Both the position numbers and the translations under genes were made by a program. Positions 23,056 to 35,135 of a stretch of DNA of 64,000 nucleotides are shown here, piece by piece. The stretch spans positions 46,929,029-46,993,028 of the forward strand of contig OZ026834.1 in NCBI GenBank assembly GCA_964023205.1, given 5' to 3'. The DNA is from Lutraria lutraria. Lineage: Eukaryota; Mollusca; Bivalvia; Venerida; Mactridae. Below the pieces are notes generated by a model. The model made no database searches, was not told the origin of the DNA, and saw only the letters and a program-made list of their open reading frames with translations. The stretch's first letter is position 1, and every line of letters starts with the position of its first letter.

Positions 23056-23213
23056 CTGGAAACAGAGCGATTTCCATAGCCGTCACTGGCTCGGCGCGCA
23101 TGAATTTTGGTGCGGACCAAAGAACTACGTTTCTCTACATCCGCTATGCAATTGTTAAACTACATGTAGTCTACATTTAAGTTCAGTTTCCATGAGTACG
23201 TTAAGTACTTTGA
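23056..23213 (+). mobile_element. Interspersed family M2, copy 2
   Basis: Contains TTTCCATAGCCGTCACTGGC, CGGCGCGCATGAATTT, TACATCCGC and the tail GTTCAGTTTCCATGAGTAC, in the family order and + orientation. Confidence 0.75.
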
Positions 23214-23248
23214 TGATTTAACGCGGCACCGTTGTAATCTTATTTGGC

Positions 23249-23263
23249 GGGGGGGGGGGGGGG
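23249..23263 (+). repeat. Poly-G run of 15
   Basis: An uninterrupted run of 15 G residues; length may be unreliable in the assembly. Confidence 0.9.
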
Positions 23264-23516
23264 TACGGTACTGGGGGACCTTAGGATTTAACCATCGGCA
23301 TTGTGTATGGTCACGTAATATTCTTATGCTATAAACTTCTACAAGAGAAGTGCAATTCTACGAGTAGTTTTAATTAATTTTTGAACGTACAAGTGACTTT
23401 GGTAAACTGAAAGGATATAGTGCCATCATTGGAAACCTTGAACTGGTATTTTAGAATTCTGTCATTAAAATGAAATTATGTCGCTATAGTTTTATATGGG
23501 GTAGGGTAACGGAGAA

Positions 23517-23609
23517 AATATAATCAATGGAGGTTTTTATTAAAGAAATGCCTTATTCACAAGGTGGCCTTTATTCGGAGGTGGTCGCTAACACATAGTT
23601 GATTGTATT
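23517..23609 (+). mobile_element. MITE family M1, copy 3 (right half only)
   Basis: Holds ATAATCAATGGAGG, GGTGGCCTTTATTCGGAGGT and CGCTAACACATAGTTGATTGTA, the right half of the family. The left half is missing, so this is a truncated copy. Confidence 0.65.
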
Positions 23610-24409
23610 ATACTATACACTCCTTCTGAATGACAAATGTTTGAAGCAGGATATAGTAGGCTTATAATGCCATGTCTTGCTGTATTAAGTACAATAAATT
23701 TATTGCTTCTTTCAGAAAACTTATAAAACAGACATAAATTCGATTATCATGGCACTGTCGGATATTGCAACATTACAAACACTATCTAAAATGCTAATTA
23801 TTCCATATCGAGCTATCGGTTGTGTAGATCCGGTCTGGTCATGAAAAATTTATATATTTTCAGGACTAAAATACCTCCACAGCTAATTAATAATTATTTT
23901 TATCTATTCATGTCGTGTCACGGTTGTTCAGCATGATTTACTGGTTATCGCAGGCCCACATGTTACGTCATCACTGTATGCATTTGAAGAAAAAGATCAT
24001 TATTTTTGTTCTGTTAGATTTAATCGATTACTAGTCCCAACAGATAATGTAGCAGTCTGTTAATTAATTGTACTGTTGCATTACTCGCGTCCAAACACGA
24101 TTTTTTTATACACACCAGTTCTATCTGTAACTGTTACATCTACATGTTTCGGTATTTTTCTTTCTTATTCGTACATTATGTTTCATGTTTTCTTTTTCTT
24201 TTCACCCCAGCATGATAAAATCAATCATGATATACAATGTAATCAATAACTGTATTATATTGTGTTACATTTGCGATGATGTATTCATGTATAAGTTTAA
24301 TAAATGTTCGGTTCTGTTTTATCAAAAATAACCTATCCGAAAAAGTTTGGTGATCACGTTTATTCAACTTCTATTTCTTGGATCTAGTACAAAAATCACA
24401 ATGAGAATA
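23610..24409. other. Intergenic DNA
   Basis: AT-rich, no recognised feature. Confidence 0.3.
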
Positions 24410-24538
24410 CATTTCGGATAATCGATATCATTTTACATTAAAATATATAGGGGAGAAATCGGGTCTGAAATTTTAATTTCGGATAAGAATTCCAGGTTTT
24501 CGGATAATCCAAGTTCGGATTGTCGGGGTTTCACTGTA
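24410..24538 (-). mobile_element. Probable pogo/Tigger-like terminal fragment
   Basis: Read on the minus strand, the end is CAGTGAAACCCCGACAATCC followed by GAACTTGGATTATCCGAAAA. CAGTG-AACC(C/T)CG termini with TCGGATAA-type words are typical of pogo/Tigger elements. Several further TTCGGATAA words lie inside. The opposite end and a transposase were not found, so this is a remnant or solo end. Confidence 0.4.
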
Positions 24539-24752
24539 ATTGATAAAATTCTTTGTTTGGTCGGTATAGTAATTTTGAACCTGGTAACGCTGTACATGAT
24601 CTAAGTATTTCTCGACTAAATAAAATAGTTTTACAGTTCCTCTCTCACTATAAAGTTTTGACGATTGTCAAATCGCCTCGAAGATAAATGGCAAAACAGA
24701 CAGAGATCAATTAAATAAATCCGACATGTTCTTGCTTTCAACGTCTCTGTCA

Positions 24753-24946
24753 TTTTTGAAACTAAAAGATCTAGATAGTACAGCTTTCCGTAGCGGTCAC
24801 TCACTCGGCGCGCATTAATTTCGATGCGAACCTAAGTACTATGTTTTTCTACATCCGCCATTCAAATGTTAAAACTAGTTACCGTTCCATGTTGCAGTGC
24901 AAGTCTATGTAATTTCAGTTTCCATGAGTTTTTTCAGTACTTTGAT
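24753..24946 (+). mobile_element. Interspersed family M2, copy 3
   Basis: Contains CAGCTTTCCGTAGCGGTCAC, TCGGCGCGCATTAATTTCGA, TACATCCGCC, the middle block GTTCCATGTTGCAGTGCAAG and the tail CAGTACTTTGATTAAA. It is one of the most complete + copies. Confidence 0.78.
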
Positions 24947-26005
24947 TAAAGACGTACTCATGTGACATCATGTAATTGCAAATGTGCGAATTCCCCAAGG
25001 AGTTTCGATTGTCACCTTTACTGAACTTACCAATACATAAATATATTAAATATTTTGCAAGAAAACGTTTGACTCCAAATATAATTCGTCAGCCAAGTTA
25101 ATATTTAGCTTGACGTCCGCTTTCGTTGCCGTATCTTACGTATGGCATAGTTAACATATTAGAATTCAAGAGTTGGAACTTGTTGATTCAATACATGTAC
25201 ATAATTTCATCGGCTTTTAATCTTTTAAACACACTGTGTGTAATAAAGAAAATTAAACTAGCTTGGATAAAAAATAGAATGAAAAAAAAACGTGAAGTAC
25301 GCAGATTGCGGTTTTCTGAACGTAAAACCGTTTTAAATCTTTATTCAGAAAAGTTTTTTTTCATTCTTCATGTGACTAGTAACAATACGCAGACATCATG
25401 ATTTCAGTTTTTGTATAATTTTGACGTATGCGGGCCTGTCTTTTTGCGTCTTTCACTTGTTCAAAATGACCTCCTTCAAAACACACGCTTTCATCAGAGG
25501 AAATTTATGTCACGTGTGGGTTTTTGTGTCTGTTACAGGCATGCGTCGTATGAATAGTCTTTAAAATACGTCATCGTTTTTCTCTTGATTCCTATAATAA
25601 TCGTATTGTGTCATTTGGGATATATTGGCTACAAATTTAGACTCGAAATAGAGCCGTGGTTTCCAAAAATACCACGAAGCGAATGAAAAGAATTGGCTCA
25701 TAAAATCCGCTAGGGTCTTATTTACTACAACATCAGCGCCTGCAATTACCGGCTATATTACTTGTTATCTCACGCGCGAGGCTCTCTAATTTCTTCTTGT
25801 TTTTTGTGTGTGGATTTCAACAAGACGGCACATACGAGAGGAATTGCTTCTCGAATGATTGCGGGGGCGAATCAATTTCGCGGGAAAACTGACGGGCCGG
25901 AGAATAGTTCTACTTAATTACAAATCGTACATTAAGCTGTCTACGTATAAAGAAACATTTAGATAATTACTAATGGGGCAACATGTTAAAATTGTCAACT
26001 CTAAA
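24947..26005. other. Intergenic DNA
   Basis: No exon recognised. The segment 25690-25900 is noticeably richer in CpG (CACGCGCGAGG, GACGGGCCGG) than its surroundings; I see no promoter motif or coding frame there. Confidence 0.3.
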
Positions 26006-26145
26006 TCAGTCAGTCAGTCAGTCAGTCAGTCAGTCAGTCAGTCAGTCAGTCAGTCAGTCAGTCAGTCAGTCAGTCAGTCAGTCAGTCAGTCAGTCAGTCA
26101 GTCAGTCAGTCAGTCAGTCAGTCAGTCAGTCAGTCAGTCAGTCAG

Positions 26146-26188
<43 letters not shown>

Positions 26189-26227
26189 CAATCAATCAAT
26201 CAATCAACAAATCCATCCATCCATCAA
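26006..26227 (+). repeat. Compound tetranucleotide microsatellite (CAGT)n-(CAAT)n-(CCAT)n
   Basis: About 35 units of CAGT run into about 15 units of CAAT with one interruption, then a few CCAT. The blocks change by single bases, suggesting successive point mutation followed by expansion. Apparent Ser-Val-Ser-Gln reading frames are a by-product of the repeat. Confidence 0.97.
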
Positions 26228-28960
26228 TATATTTATTTATTAATGGCCTCCAATTAACAGGATATTTGAGCATATTATACGCACATACAAAATTTAAAAA
26301 ATGTGTTAGAATCGAATGCAATCAGTACATTTGATGTCATTTTGCAATGCTAAAACATTGAATTTAAAGTTATGTCGAAATATATACCAATTTTATGCAT
26401 TTTATTTCGAATATAGAAGTGATCTATAGGTGTCGTTTTCAAACAAAGAAGGGTCGGAGAAATCATTCATTTAAAACAGAGATATAAATAATGCCTCTAT
26501 AACTAGTTTTGAGTCGTAACGAGCGACTATAGCTTAAAATAAGAAAGAACGGATTTTAAAACAGTAAATGAAATTTAAACAAAGACAGTCGTTCATGTAC
26601 ATACATGTATCAATTTTTCTTAGGACTATTTTGTTCGCGTGATTTTGGGAATTACAATAAAATTCAACACGTTTTATAATTAGCTAATAGTTTACGGCCA
26701 AACATTACCAGATACAATTTTTGAATATGAAAGTACAAAATGTACATGTAATCTTTTTACAGTTAGGATTATTTTTCTTCTAAGTTCAGGTCATATCGTC
26801 CTTCGAGTAGCTCCTGTAGGTTCATCTCGGACATTCTTCTAGGGGTTGCACTATATTTACGTGTTAAAAACGGAAACGTTTCCAGGAAGCGAATACAAGA
26901 ATAAATGACCAAGTTACGTTTGATTAGAATTTGATTGATCGGTTAATTGACTAGTGCTGCGTTCGATTCATCATTGCCGTCTCTTAGTGATCGGTTGCTA
27001 TTTTTATACACAAATCGTGTTCATTGTAACACCGCAAAATTATCCTATAATTGGCGATATTACATCATTGGTAACCAATTGTAACGTCAATCGAGTAATC
27101 TATCTTTAATTGATACCCTAATGAGGCTATGCTTATTTTCATTATGATAAAAACAAGATATGTGTCCATATCCCGATCGCAGCATAGACAACTTCAACCA
27201 TGTCCGTAATACTAGACAGATGAATGTTAAATTCAGATGTACTTATCATTTGAAGTAATTTCATTAACATTTTTCACATGTATTAACTTGCACAGAATGG
27301 TCTAGTGATTGGTAATTTTACTGAAACATTTCGATCTGTTGGAACCAAATATCTTAAATTCTTAAGTACAAATTTAGTGGCAAATATTCAGTGCGGATTG
27401 AGCTCAAGTCACGATAAAGTGTGGCTAGTCAATATGCCCCGTACTGCGTTACGTATAATATAGAATCTTATTTTCGGAATGCTATTTAAATTTCCTCAGA
27501 AATTGAAAATAAGTTTATCTATGAACATTAAAACTTGATGAAACCCGAGAGACATATTTCATGGTTTGTAAAATAGTTTATATCATGACAGGCCTAGCTA
27601 TTTAGTAATTGTTTTGGAATGCTGTTGTTCGTATAAAGCGATTGGTATGTAGGTTCGATAGGTATCAGAGACAAAACATGATAGAAGCGATCCTATCGAT
27701 ATTGTTATTATAAAAAAAAAACATCGTTCATAATGTAACAGGTTATTTATCATTTATATATCAACATAAATCACAGAGTGCGTACATCATCTTCAGGTGC
27801 TTGTTGATAACCCATAGGATAAAACATGTGAACGAAATGTTTTCACGTGTTCAATGTTCGGTAGCGCGTTTTATTAACATGATAAGCCCTGTTGTTTAGT
27901 ATATCTCTCAGCTAATTCCATCGATAACAAGGCCTGTCAGAGAGTCTCTTGTAGGCCATTTATTACACGCCACCGGATTTCAACGAAACGCTTCAAACTC
28001 TACCACTTTCTGGTCACTACCTTTTCGTGTTTAGGGTGTGCGCGCCTATTGATGATAAATGTGATGCCTTGAAACACTTTCTTCTGTTACTCAGCCAGTG
28101 TTGAAAGCTAACAAATTGGATTTTCTTGAAAGAAGACTGACATACGGATAGCGCTGCTGTCGCTTGTGTGGTCAACGTAGTATGCACGGAATTCACACGC
28201 GACTGACTCGTTAACACACCCACGCCCATGCGGTAGATTTTAACAGACTAGGGCGACACTCGTGTTATTTCTATCATATTAGACTATTTGATGTGTTCCA
28301 ATCCTAGAGAACCAACATCATTTTACATCAGTTTTATTTGACATGAAAATTACTCATCTAAGCTTTGAGCAACCACATGTATGCAATTCTGAAGGATTAT
28401 ACTCTATTAAACTTCTAATCTTATCATAACAAAAATAAGGGAGTTTCAAATTTCTAATTCTACAATCTGACGTCGGGTAAACATGCTTTCCATGCCTCGA
28501 GTAAAGAAAAGAAACGACTGCGAAAAAGAACTGACGTTCGGTAAATTAAAAGACAATACACGTATGTTAGCTCTTAATCAAGCCAATTATATACGTCATT
28601 GACATCAATTTAAACATCAAAAGGTTTTATTTATGTTCCTATTTTCGTCTTCATAAAAACTTATGCCTGATGTTAACCCATTCTGTTTCGAGCATGTTGA
28701 ACGTGTTTTTTAAAACCCCATTATGCGGATTTAATTGATTGAGTAATTTTATTACTTGTAGCTCTAATTGCCTATTTTTTCCACAATGGTTTCGCGTGTT
28801 CTTCTTTAATTATCGTGTACATTAAGGTGTATAATAAAAGATATGTTAACAGTCCGGTTAGTTAAAAATGATCATCTTACTTAATCATCATCAGCAATAA
28901 CAACATTATCAACACCAACACCATTGCCAGCAACAACAGTAGCATTTCTGTGACAGATAC
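26228..28960. other. Intergenic DNA, repeat-poor
   Basis: About 2.7 kb of AT-rich sequence free of recognised repeats and with no supported exon. Homeodomain-like TAATTA/TTAATTG words are scattered. It could hold regulatory DNA, but nothing in this single sequence proves it. Confidence 0.25.
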
Positions 28961-29220
28961 GGCCGAGGTCAAGTGGTAAGTCACGGTGCTGGACTTGTTA
29001 TCCGACGATCCCGGTTCGAACCTTGGCCATGGCAGATCTTACCATTCTATAAAAATTTGACAAAATGTCGAGTTTCCGCCATAATTATGTAGAGAAGTTG
29101 TCGGATCATGGTAGAAGGGTAATTTGGTACTGGTTAGAATACAGTCCTGGAAACCATATTAGGTGAACTGACCGCCGTACATAACTGAAACATGGTTGAA
29201 AAAACGGTGTTAACTCCACT
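28961..29220 (+). mobile_element. tRNA-derived SINE
   Basis: The head folds like a decayed tRNA. GGCCGAGG (28961) pairs with CCTTGGCC (29021). An A-box-like GTCAAGTGGTAAG and a B-box GGTTCGAACCT are correctly ordered. The anticodon loop reads CTTGTTA (TGT, Thr-like). Downstream lies a body ending ACATAACTGAAACATGGTTG and AAAAACGGTGTTAACTCC, which resembles the conserved tail of bivalve SINEs. Pairing defects in the anticodon and T stems make a functional tRNA gene unlikely. Transcription by RNA polymerase III from the internal boxes would be the family norm. Confidence 0.72.
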
Positions 29221-30899
29221 GAAAGATATTATTATCTGTATCGTCTTTTTATTCTATGTTTTCCGCAATCTTAATATTGTTATGTTTGAATTTGGTGTAA
29301 ATTATAAATAGGTACTTTAGGCTGAGATATTATTGTGGAGCCATTTAGTCATATTATAAGAATATTCGATAACTTTGCCAAATTCCATTACAAATTGTTA
29401 TTCGTGATGTTTGCCCATTTTGAATCTAATCCGAAAGATGTGCAATCGCGTAGATTACCAAAAAAAACGGACTATGATATCTAATGTACAGTGTTCCATT
29501 ACAATCTTATATTGAAGATGTTCTCGATCAAGAGATAATTACACGACATCATAAGAAAATTAATGATCCAGATTTTGTAACAGAAAACTATTTTAATTGT
29601 TCAGTTATTATAGTATGTGGGCTCAACCCTTCCTCGCCCATATCAGACAATAATAGGCGTTACCACTGATGCGATCGTGATAACACTCGGGTTATTACGA
29701 ATTAAATAAAATGATATTACTTCATATAAAAAAATGGATGTAACCGATTGGTATATTTGATGTTAATCAACTAAGCCGCGTACCGTTATTAATCAACAGC
29801 GCATTTACCGAACAATGTCTACAAATGAATCTAGATCATTGCTATATAAACTATATTGAATGTTCACGTAATCAATAAACGTTTAACAAATTGGTATACG
29901 GTATTTGCCAGGCTAGAATGTAAAATATCAAAGTTCAAATTAAAAAAAAGTTGATAAAGCTGGAAAATGATATAAAACATATTTTGCTTGTAAATTGGTG
30001 CAACAAATTTCTTCAGGGACGTATTCCAATTTAAAATAATTTACAATGAGCTGGCTGCACAATTGTAGGCGTTCCCAAAGAGACAATCATTCATAATATT
30101 AAACGCCTCAGCGTCAGACCATCGTACCTTAAAATCGACGTGTTAAACAGAGACAGGATATTTTCTGAATAACATGTCAGCGGTGTAGTTACACTAAATC
30201 GCTAAAGACCTGACACCATCCGTACTGGGCCAAAAGTCCGGGAAATTCCGGCTTTCATGCAGTCGTGTTTTCATGGGTTAAACTGTATTATTATGGTATG
30301 TAGACATTAAGTCTAAAATCTTGATTACACCGAGCTGAGCTACATAGGATATATATACAACTTTTATTCCTCCATTTTCTGAAGAGTGACATGCATATAC
30401 AAAGAAACATTAGAACAACAAGATTCATAGTACTGTTCACACACACACGCACGCACGCACGCAGTCCAGTGTCCATTTAATATTAAACACCAAAATGTCA
30501 CCCAGCATGTGAACTGAATGTCTGAGATATGATAATTAGTTGTTCGGACCCAGAATGTTTGAAAGTTGTGTTAGAGGCAATGATGACGCATATTCTTGGT
30601 TGGAAACTAACGCATGTGTCCGACCTAAAAATACATCCCGTGTTGTGAATCAAATGATTCCATGATGTTTTCCGTGTAATAAGTATTTAGAATAGAAGCC
30701 ATCTGATAATTTGGTCTTTTAAAAGTTTTACAATTTTATCATTTTCACTTCAGCACAATACAATTATGAAATGCAATAAAATAAATGCATAAATACAAGC
30801 ACCAAAGGCTGTGTGGTTGAAAATAAAGCATTCCGGCATAGTGGTGGTAAAGAAAAATAGAATGTAACACATTTTAGTCAGGTGGTTTTATAACATCTA
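29221..30899. other. Intergenic DNA with a small CA/CACG microsatellite
   Basis: No gene recognised. A short (CA)n-(CGCA)n microsatellite lies at about 30438-30463. Confidence 0.3.
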
Positions 30900-31200
30900 A
30901 CAAGATCTTAAACAAGAAGTTACATAGTTTTACAAGTTTCTTTCTACTTTATGTATTCATAATAATTTGAAACACAAACTATTAGGATTGCTTGTTAGAC
31001 TGAGAAAGAATAGAATTTCTATCATTATAAAAATGCGAACAATGAAATAAATAATGAAATTCGTCGCCGATTTGATTTTGTGAACATAATATACATTTTC
31101 TATTATTGTATTTCTGTCCTTTAAGAAGGTGGTCAAAATTTACTGTCATGCATCTTTTATTCTTACGCATAATGTGTGTTTTCGCGACGTTAGCAAAAAT
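30900..31200 (-). pseudogene. Fossil of a non-LTR retrotransposon (LINE) ORF2 C-terminus
   Basis: On the minus strand about 60 codons (31170 down to 30982) read with a KCILC-x8-EFHYLFHCSHF-type segment. The arrangement C-x2-C then EFHYLFHC with a downstream aromatic and Arg matches the Cys/His motif at the C-terminus of CR1/L2-like LINE reverse transcriptases. A frameshift and stop codons follow (the next frame continues with LTSNPNSLCFKLL before a stop), and no reverse transcriptase core is present. It is a short, dead 3' fragment, as expected from 5'-truncated LINE insertion and decay. Confidence 0.55.
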
Positions 31201-31815
31201 TAACCTGTATTTATTACTGCTTTATTTGGATAGAACAAAATGCCAAAGGTGATCTGTAGGTATATGACGTACTAACAAGTGACTATCAGGAGGCTATGTC
31301 TGTAATACAGTTGTAATTAAATGTGTAATATGTTCTATGGTTCTTGTGTTACACGAATTTAGTGTCATAACGAATCATTCGTTAGTTCGAATATGATCCC
31401 AAATTGTTACTTTGTGAAAGATCGAATAGGACAACTATAATTTCAAAAGCGTTCAATGAGTCGTTTGTAAATGTCAAAAGTTTAATAGCAAATGTTATTA
31501 TACTTTGTTCCCCCATGGAAAATCAGGATCATAAATATACACTTAACAATTGTCACCATCTTGTTACTTAGACGATGTTAATTTTTACCTACGTATTATA
31601 ACACATATTTCACGGGAACATTGATTTAACCATCTCGTAATTACAGCTAATTAACTAATTGATCTGGATATGAACGCCTTCAGTGGACTGTGTTCCTTCA
31701 CATCCATATACTTTCATGCATTTTTTTCTGATCACAGAAAGTATGGCATACTTAAGCGATGAATCCCAGGGGTTGTGGATTACTAGCGACTACGTCATGA
31801 GATATCCAATGGAAG
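31201..31815. other. Intergenic DNA
   Basis: AT-rich, no recognised feature. Confidence 0.3.
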
Positions 31816-32001
31816 TACAGTCAAGCCTGTAAACAAAGACCAGCCTTTAGAAAGACAAAATATGGCCTTTAATGACATGTGGTCTTTATTCGAAGGTCAT
31901 CCTGTTTTAAATAATCAATGGAATAAATAATAATAATGGAATTGTCTTTATACACATAATGGCTTTTATTCGGAGGTGACCGCTAACACAGGTTTGACCG
32001 T
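31816..32001 (+). mobile_element. MITE family M1, copy 4
   Basis: Left end ACAGTCAAGCCTGTAAACAA and right end GCTAACACAGGTTTGACCGT are inverted. Contains ATGGCCTTTAATGACATGTG, TTTTAAATAATCAA and TTTTATTCGGAGGTGACC. A family M3 fragment follows directly at 32002. Confidence 0.8.
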
Positions 32002-32115
32002 TCAGCACAACCACTCCAAAGCAGCAGTCTTTAGGAGTAGCAAAATTATGTAGTTTTTGTTAAGAGGTTGTTGCTGTTGTTGTAGGGAGGGTATTGCAGG
32101 AAATTGAACTGGATA
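32002..32115 (+). mobile_element. Family M3 fragment adjoining M1 copy 4
   Basis: CAGCACAACCACTCCAAAGC and TAGGAGTAGCAAAATTATGT correspond to the left half of the M3 element at 37237-37429 (CAGTGCAACCTCTTTAAAGC, GGGAGTAACAAAATAATG). Confidence 0.5.
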
Positions 32116-32650
32116 TGTATTGAAGTATAAAATGTTAATGTTGTTGAATACGTTGGGTGGATAACGGCAATAAGAAAATAGATCATTTATACGAGTGTTT
32201 CAAGCCATGCATAAAAGGACAGAATAGAACGTACGCCTACACGTAGATCATGCACGATATGCCTCGATAGAAAACCGATTGTTTTTAGAAGATGCATTAA
32301 ATTGTACCAAATTGCTCGTATTTATTTCGTACTGAAATATCGACAATTTTAAGCCTTGACAAACCTTCCACTTTAGAAGTCAAATGCACTTGTAGTTAAA
32401 ATCACGACAACGCCCAGAAATTGATCAGATTGTGTTTTCCCAGCCTATTCAAATTTTGCGAAATATAAATTAAACATTAAGTAGCTATCTTTTATATGAT
32501 ATCATATTCTAGTCTCCCGGATTTTCTTGATATTGGTGATATTGATAGAAGTGAGTGGTTTCGAATTCTATTTAAATTTGTTAATTACTGTCAAATTACA
32601 AATTCTGAGCAAATAGACTTTCACTATTTTTGGTATGATATAAACTGTGC
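32116..32650. other. Intergenic DNA
   Basis: No recognised feature. Confidence 0.3.
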
Positions 32651-32850
32651 TTTTGGAAACTGAACGATACGGTTCGGCTTTCTATAGCCCTCACTCGCTC
32701 GGCGCGCATGAATTTTTATGCGGAACAAAGTACTACGTTTTCTACATCCGCCAGGCAACGCAGTGCAACATGGAACGGGAACTAGTTGCATAGCGGATGT
32801 AGAAAAACGGAATACTTTGGGCCGCATAAAAAGACATGCACACCGAATCC
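32651..32850. mobile_element. Interspersed family M2, copy 4: head-to-head inverted halves
   Basis: The first part (to about 32775) is a + orientation M2 copy with TCGGCGCGCATGAATTTTTA and TACATCCGCC. It is followed by GGAACGGGAACTAGTTGCAT, GCGGATGTAGAAAAACGG and GGGCCGCATAAAAA, which is the same family in reverse. The two halves form an imperfect palindrome of about 180 bases. Confidence 0.7.
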
Positions 32851-33728
32851 AAAAACACGATAATATGGTTGAAGCTGGTTATGATACAATATGACTTGTA
32901 TTGGTGCATACAGATGGTCTCTAAACATAAAGATATCTTCTACTTTTGAAACACAAATAAATTCTCCTATCTAAGAGTGGCCATTTAAGTTGGACGGTAC
33001 TCGTTATGTTGCTTAGTAAGTTAAACCGAACATGTACACAAACTTAGCTTACATACAAAAGAAAAATGAATTTGACCATTGACAGTTGTATTTCGAGACG
33101 AGTTGAATTAACATTCAAATAAATTCGAACTCGAGCCAGTATCGGAGAAAAATGCTTGGAAGTTTGCACTTTGAAACTGGTAGTTGTTGTTTTACTGTTT
33201 ACGTGGAGTATTTTTGTGCATTTTGAAATAACATAGGATACGCATGTTGTTTATTGTGACAATTTATAGAACGTAAGATCTTTGAATAATGATATTAAGC
33301 TATCGATATACGGCTCGTTTATTTACAAAGTTGCATCAGTCGGTCTCATTACAATGTACATAAAATAGTAAACATTATCTAAAAGTGCACCCGTACTCCT
33401 ATGATAGACTTATCGTTAACATTGGGATCTTATATTGTAAAGAAAAAGATAAAATCGCATTTACGTTTAACTCACCGTTTAACTCACTGTTCCAAGGTTT
33501 TAGTACCGACCTTTGAAGTACGATAATAAAATCATTACCGGACAAAGTACGAAATGTTTGTTAGAATTTTCGACCCACCTGCGTACATCAGTCAAACCTG
33601 GGCTAACGACCATCTCCAAATAACGGTCACCTGTCAACAACGGCCGTTCCAATACCCCCCAAGTTTCAATGTAACCATTGACGTGACTTTTTACTGGCTA
33701 AAACAAGCACAGAGCATCAAACATATCT
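32851..33728. other. Intergenic DNA
   Basis: No recognised feature. Confidence 0.3.
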
Positions 33729-33903
33729 ACTGTCAAACCTGTGAACAAAGGATATCCATGGACAAAATGTGGCTGGTATTGACAGGTGGCCTTTATTTGG
33801 AGGTCATTTTGTTTTAAATAATCAATAACGGGTTTTAATAGAATGGCCTTTATTCACAGGGTGGCCTTTATTGGGAGGTGACTACTAGCGCAGGTTTGAC
33901 TGG
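33729..33903 (+). mobile_element. MITE family M1, copy 5
   Basis: Left end TACTGTCAAACCTGTGAACA, right end GCGCAGGTTTGACTGG. Contains GGTGGCCTTTATTTGGAGGT and TTTTAAATAATCAATAACGG. An 87-codon frame across its left part is not a gene. Confidence 0.8.
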
Positions 33904-34896
33904 ACTACTGACTTCGTGTATCAGATAAGTTGGGTGGACGACAATTTTATTTGAATATCAATCTCGTTTATTAAATTATATAAATCATGATAATTTTCGG
34001 AGACGGCGCTACCATGTCAGTTATACCCTACCGAGGTTCGATATAAATCTCCGCTCAATAATTTCCGGGTCGTATAAGTAGACTTTAATACACGAGGCAT
34101 TAGTAATTAAATTATCGCGGTGGCCCATCAAACGTTTGACAAAAACAGAGTGGATTAGTTATTTATCCTAAAATATATGCATAAATATCACGGCTCGATG
34201 AGAACGGGGGAAGTAAAGTAGCAAACTCATAATTGAGGTGATTAAACAGATGGCTGCTTTCGGATTTAAATTAAATTTCAATTACAATGAATGCACTGTA
34301 ATTGAAAACAAGAATGATCAGGCACATTCTATGTTTGTACTATAATTTAAGTACAGTATAAATCCACACTCGGGAGTTTGCTCTACTTCACTGCATTAAT
34401 GACTGATGCGTTGTATCAATTTAGAAAATGTATAATACTGTAACTTCAACATCACCCAAAGAGTCGATCTAATTGGTATTTCATGGGAAATACCTCAATT
34501 TATGATGACATATTACCACAAATGGTCTAAGGTGTTGAAAGCAGACGTTCTGATATTCGGATATAAAAATGATTTTTTGGCAATTTTCAAGCCCTTAAAC
34601 CACAGAATTCAAACATTTTACAGTTTGTGCAAGTGTCGTCTGCTTATTACATGCAATTTATTACTCCGCGAATTTAGTTACAATGATTTATTTCACGTAT
34701 GCGTTTATGGTTCAGCCATAAGTGTGTCCAACTACGTTTTATTTGCACCCATTTTCCGCATCAGATGTGAACTTATTCTAACCAAGTCCAGCGACTGCAT
34801 GCCGGGTTAAAACCAGTATTATGTTATTTCACGTAAAAAGGAACATGGTAAATATTTTATTCACACTATTTATGACAGTATGCAAACGTAAGCAGA
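33904..34896. other. Intergenic DNA
   Basis: A 102-codon + frame at 34502-34810 has no recognisable motif, signal or splice context, so I do not call it. Nothing else recognised. Confidence 0.3.
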
Positions 34897-35135
34897 ACAT
34901 TCGCGGATTAGACAACTATTGTATTTTCATTTATTTTCGTTGGGCACAATTTTCGTGGTTTTTACTAAAATGCATAATTCGTGGGGACATAAATTCGTGG
35001 ATTTTGATTTTTTTAAAAAAATGCCTGATATCTGCGTTTAAATTTGCGGGGATTTGATTTCGTGGATGAGCCGACCCACTAAATGCACAAAGTTAAATCC
35101 CCAACGAAAATGATGGACTCCACAGTATTTTATCG
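34897..35135 (+). repeat. Probable interspersed repeat rich in TTCGTGG words
   Basis: TTCGTGG or TTCGCGG-type words recur (AATTTTCGTGG, AATTCGTGGGG, AATTCGTGG, TTTCGTGG) and the segment closes with ACTCCACAGTA. It resembles a common bivalve dispersed element known to me; only one copy is in the window, so the call rests on memory. Confidence 0.35.

Noticed and set aside
25973..26257. Two overlapping Ser-Val-Ser-Gln repeat open frames
   Set aside because: Produced by the CAGT microsatellite; the same low-complexity peptide appears in more than one frame.
28961..29033. Functional tRNA-Thr gene
   Set aside because: Anticodon and T stems mispair and a SINE body follows directly, so a SINE head is more likely.
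33554..33817. 87-codon + frame
   Set aside because: Its second half lies in an M1 MITE, and no family motif or splice context is present.
34502..34810. 102-codon + frame
   Set aside because: No signal peptide, domain or splice context, and its length is compatible with chance in AT-rich sequence.
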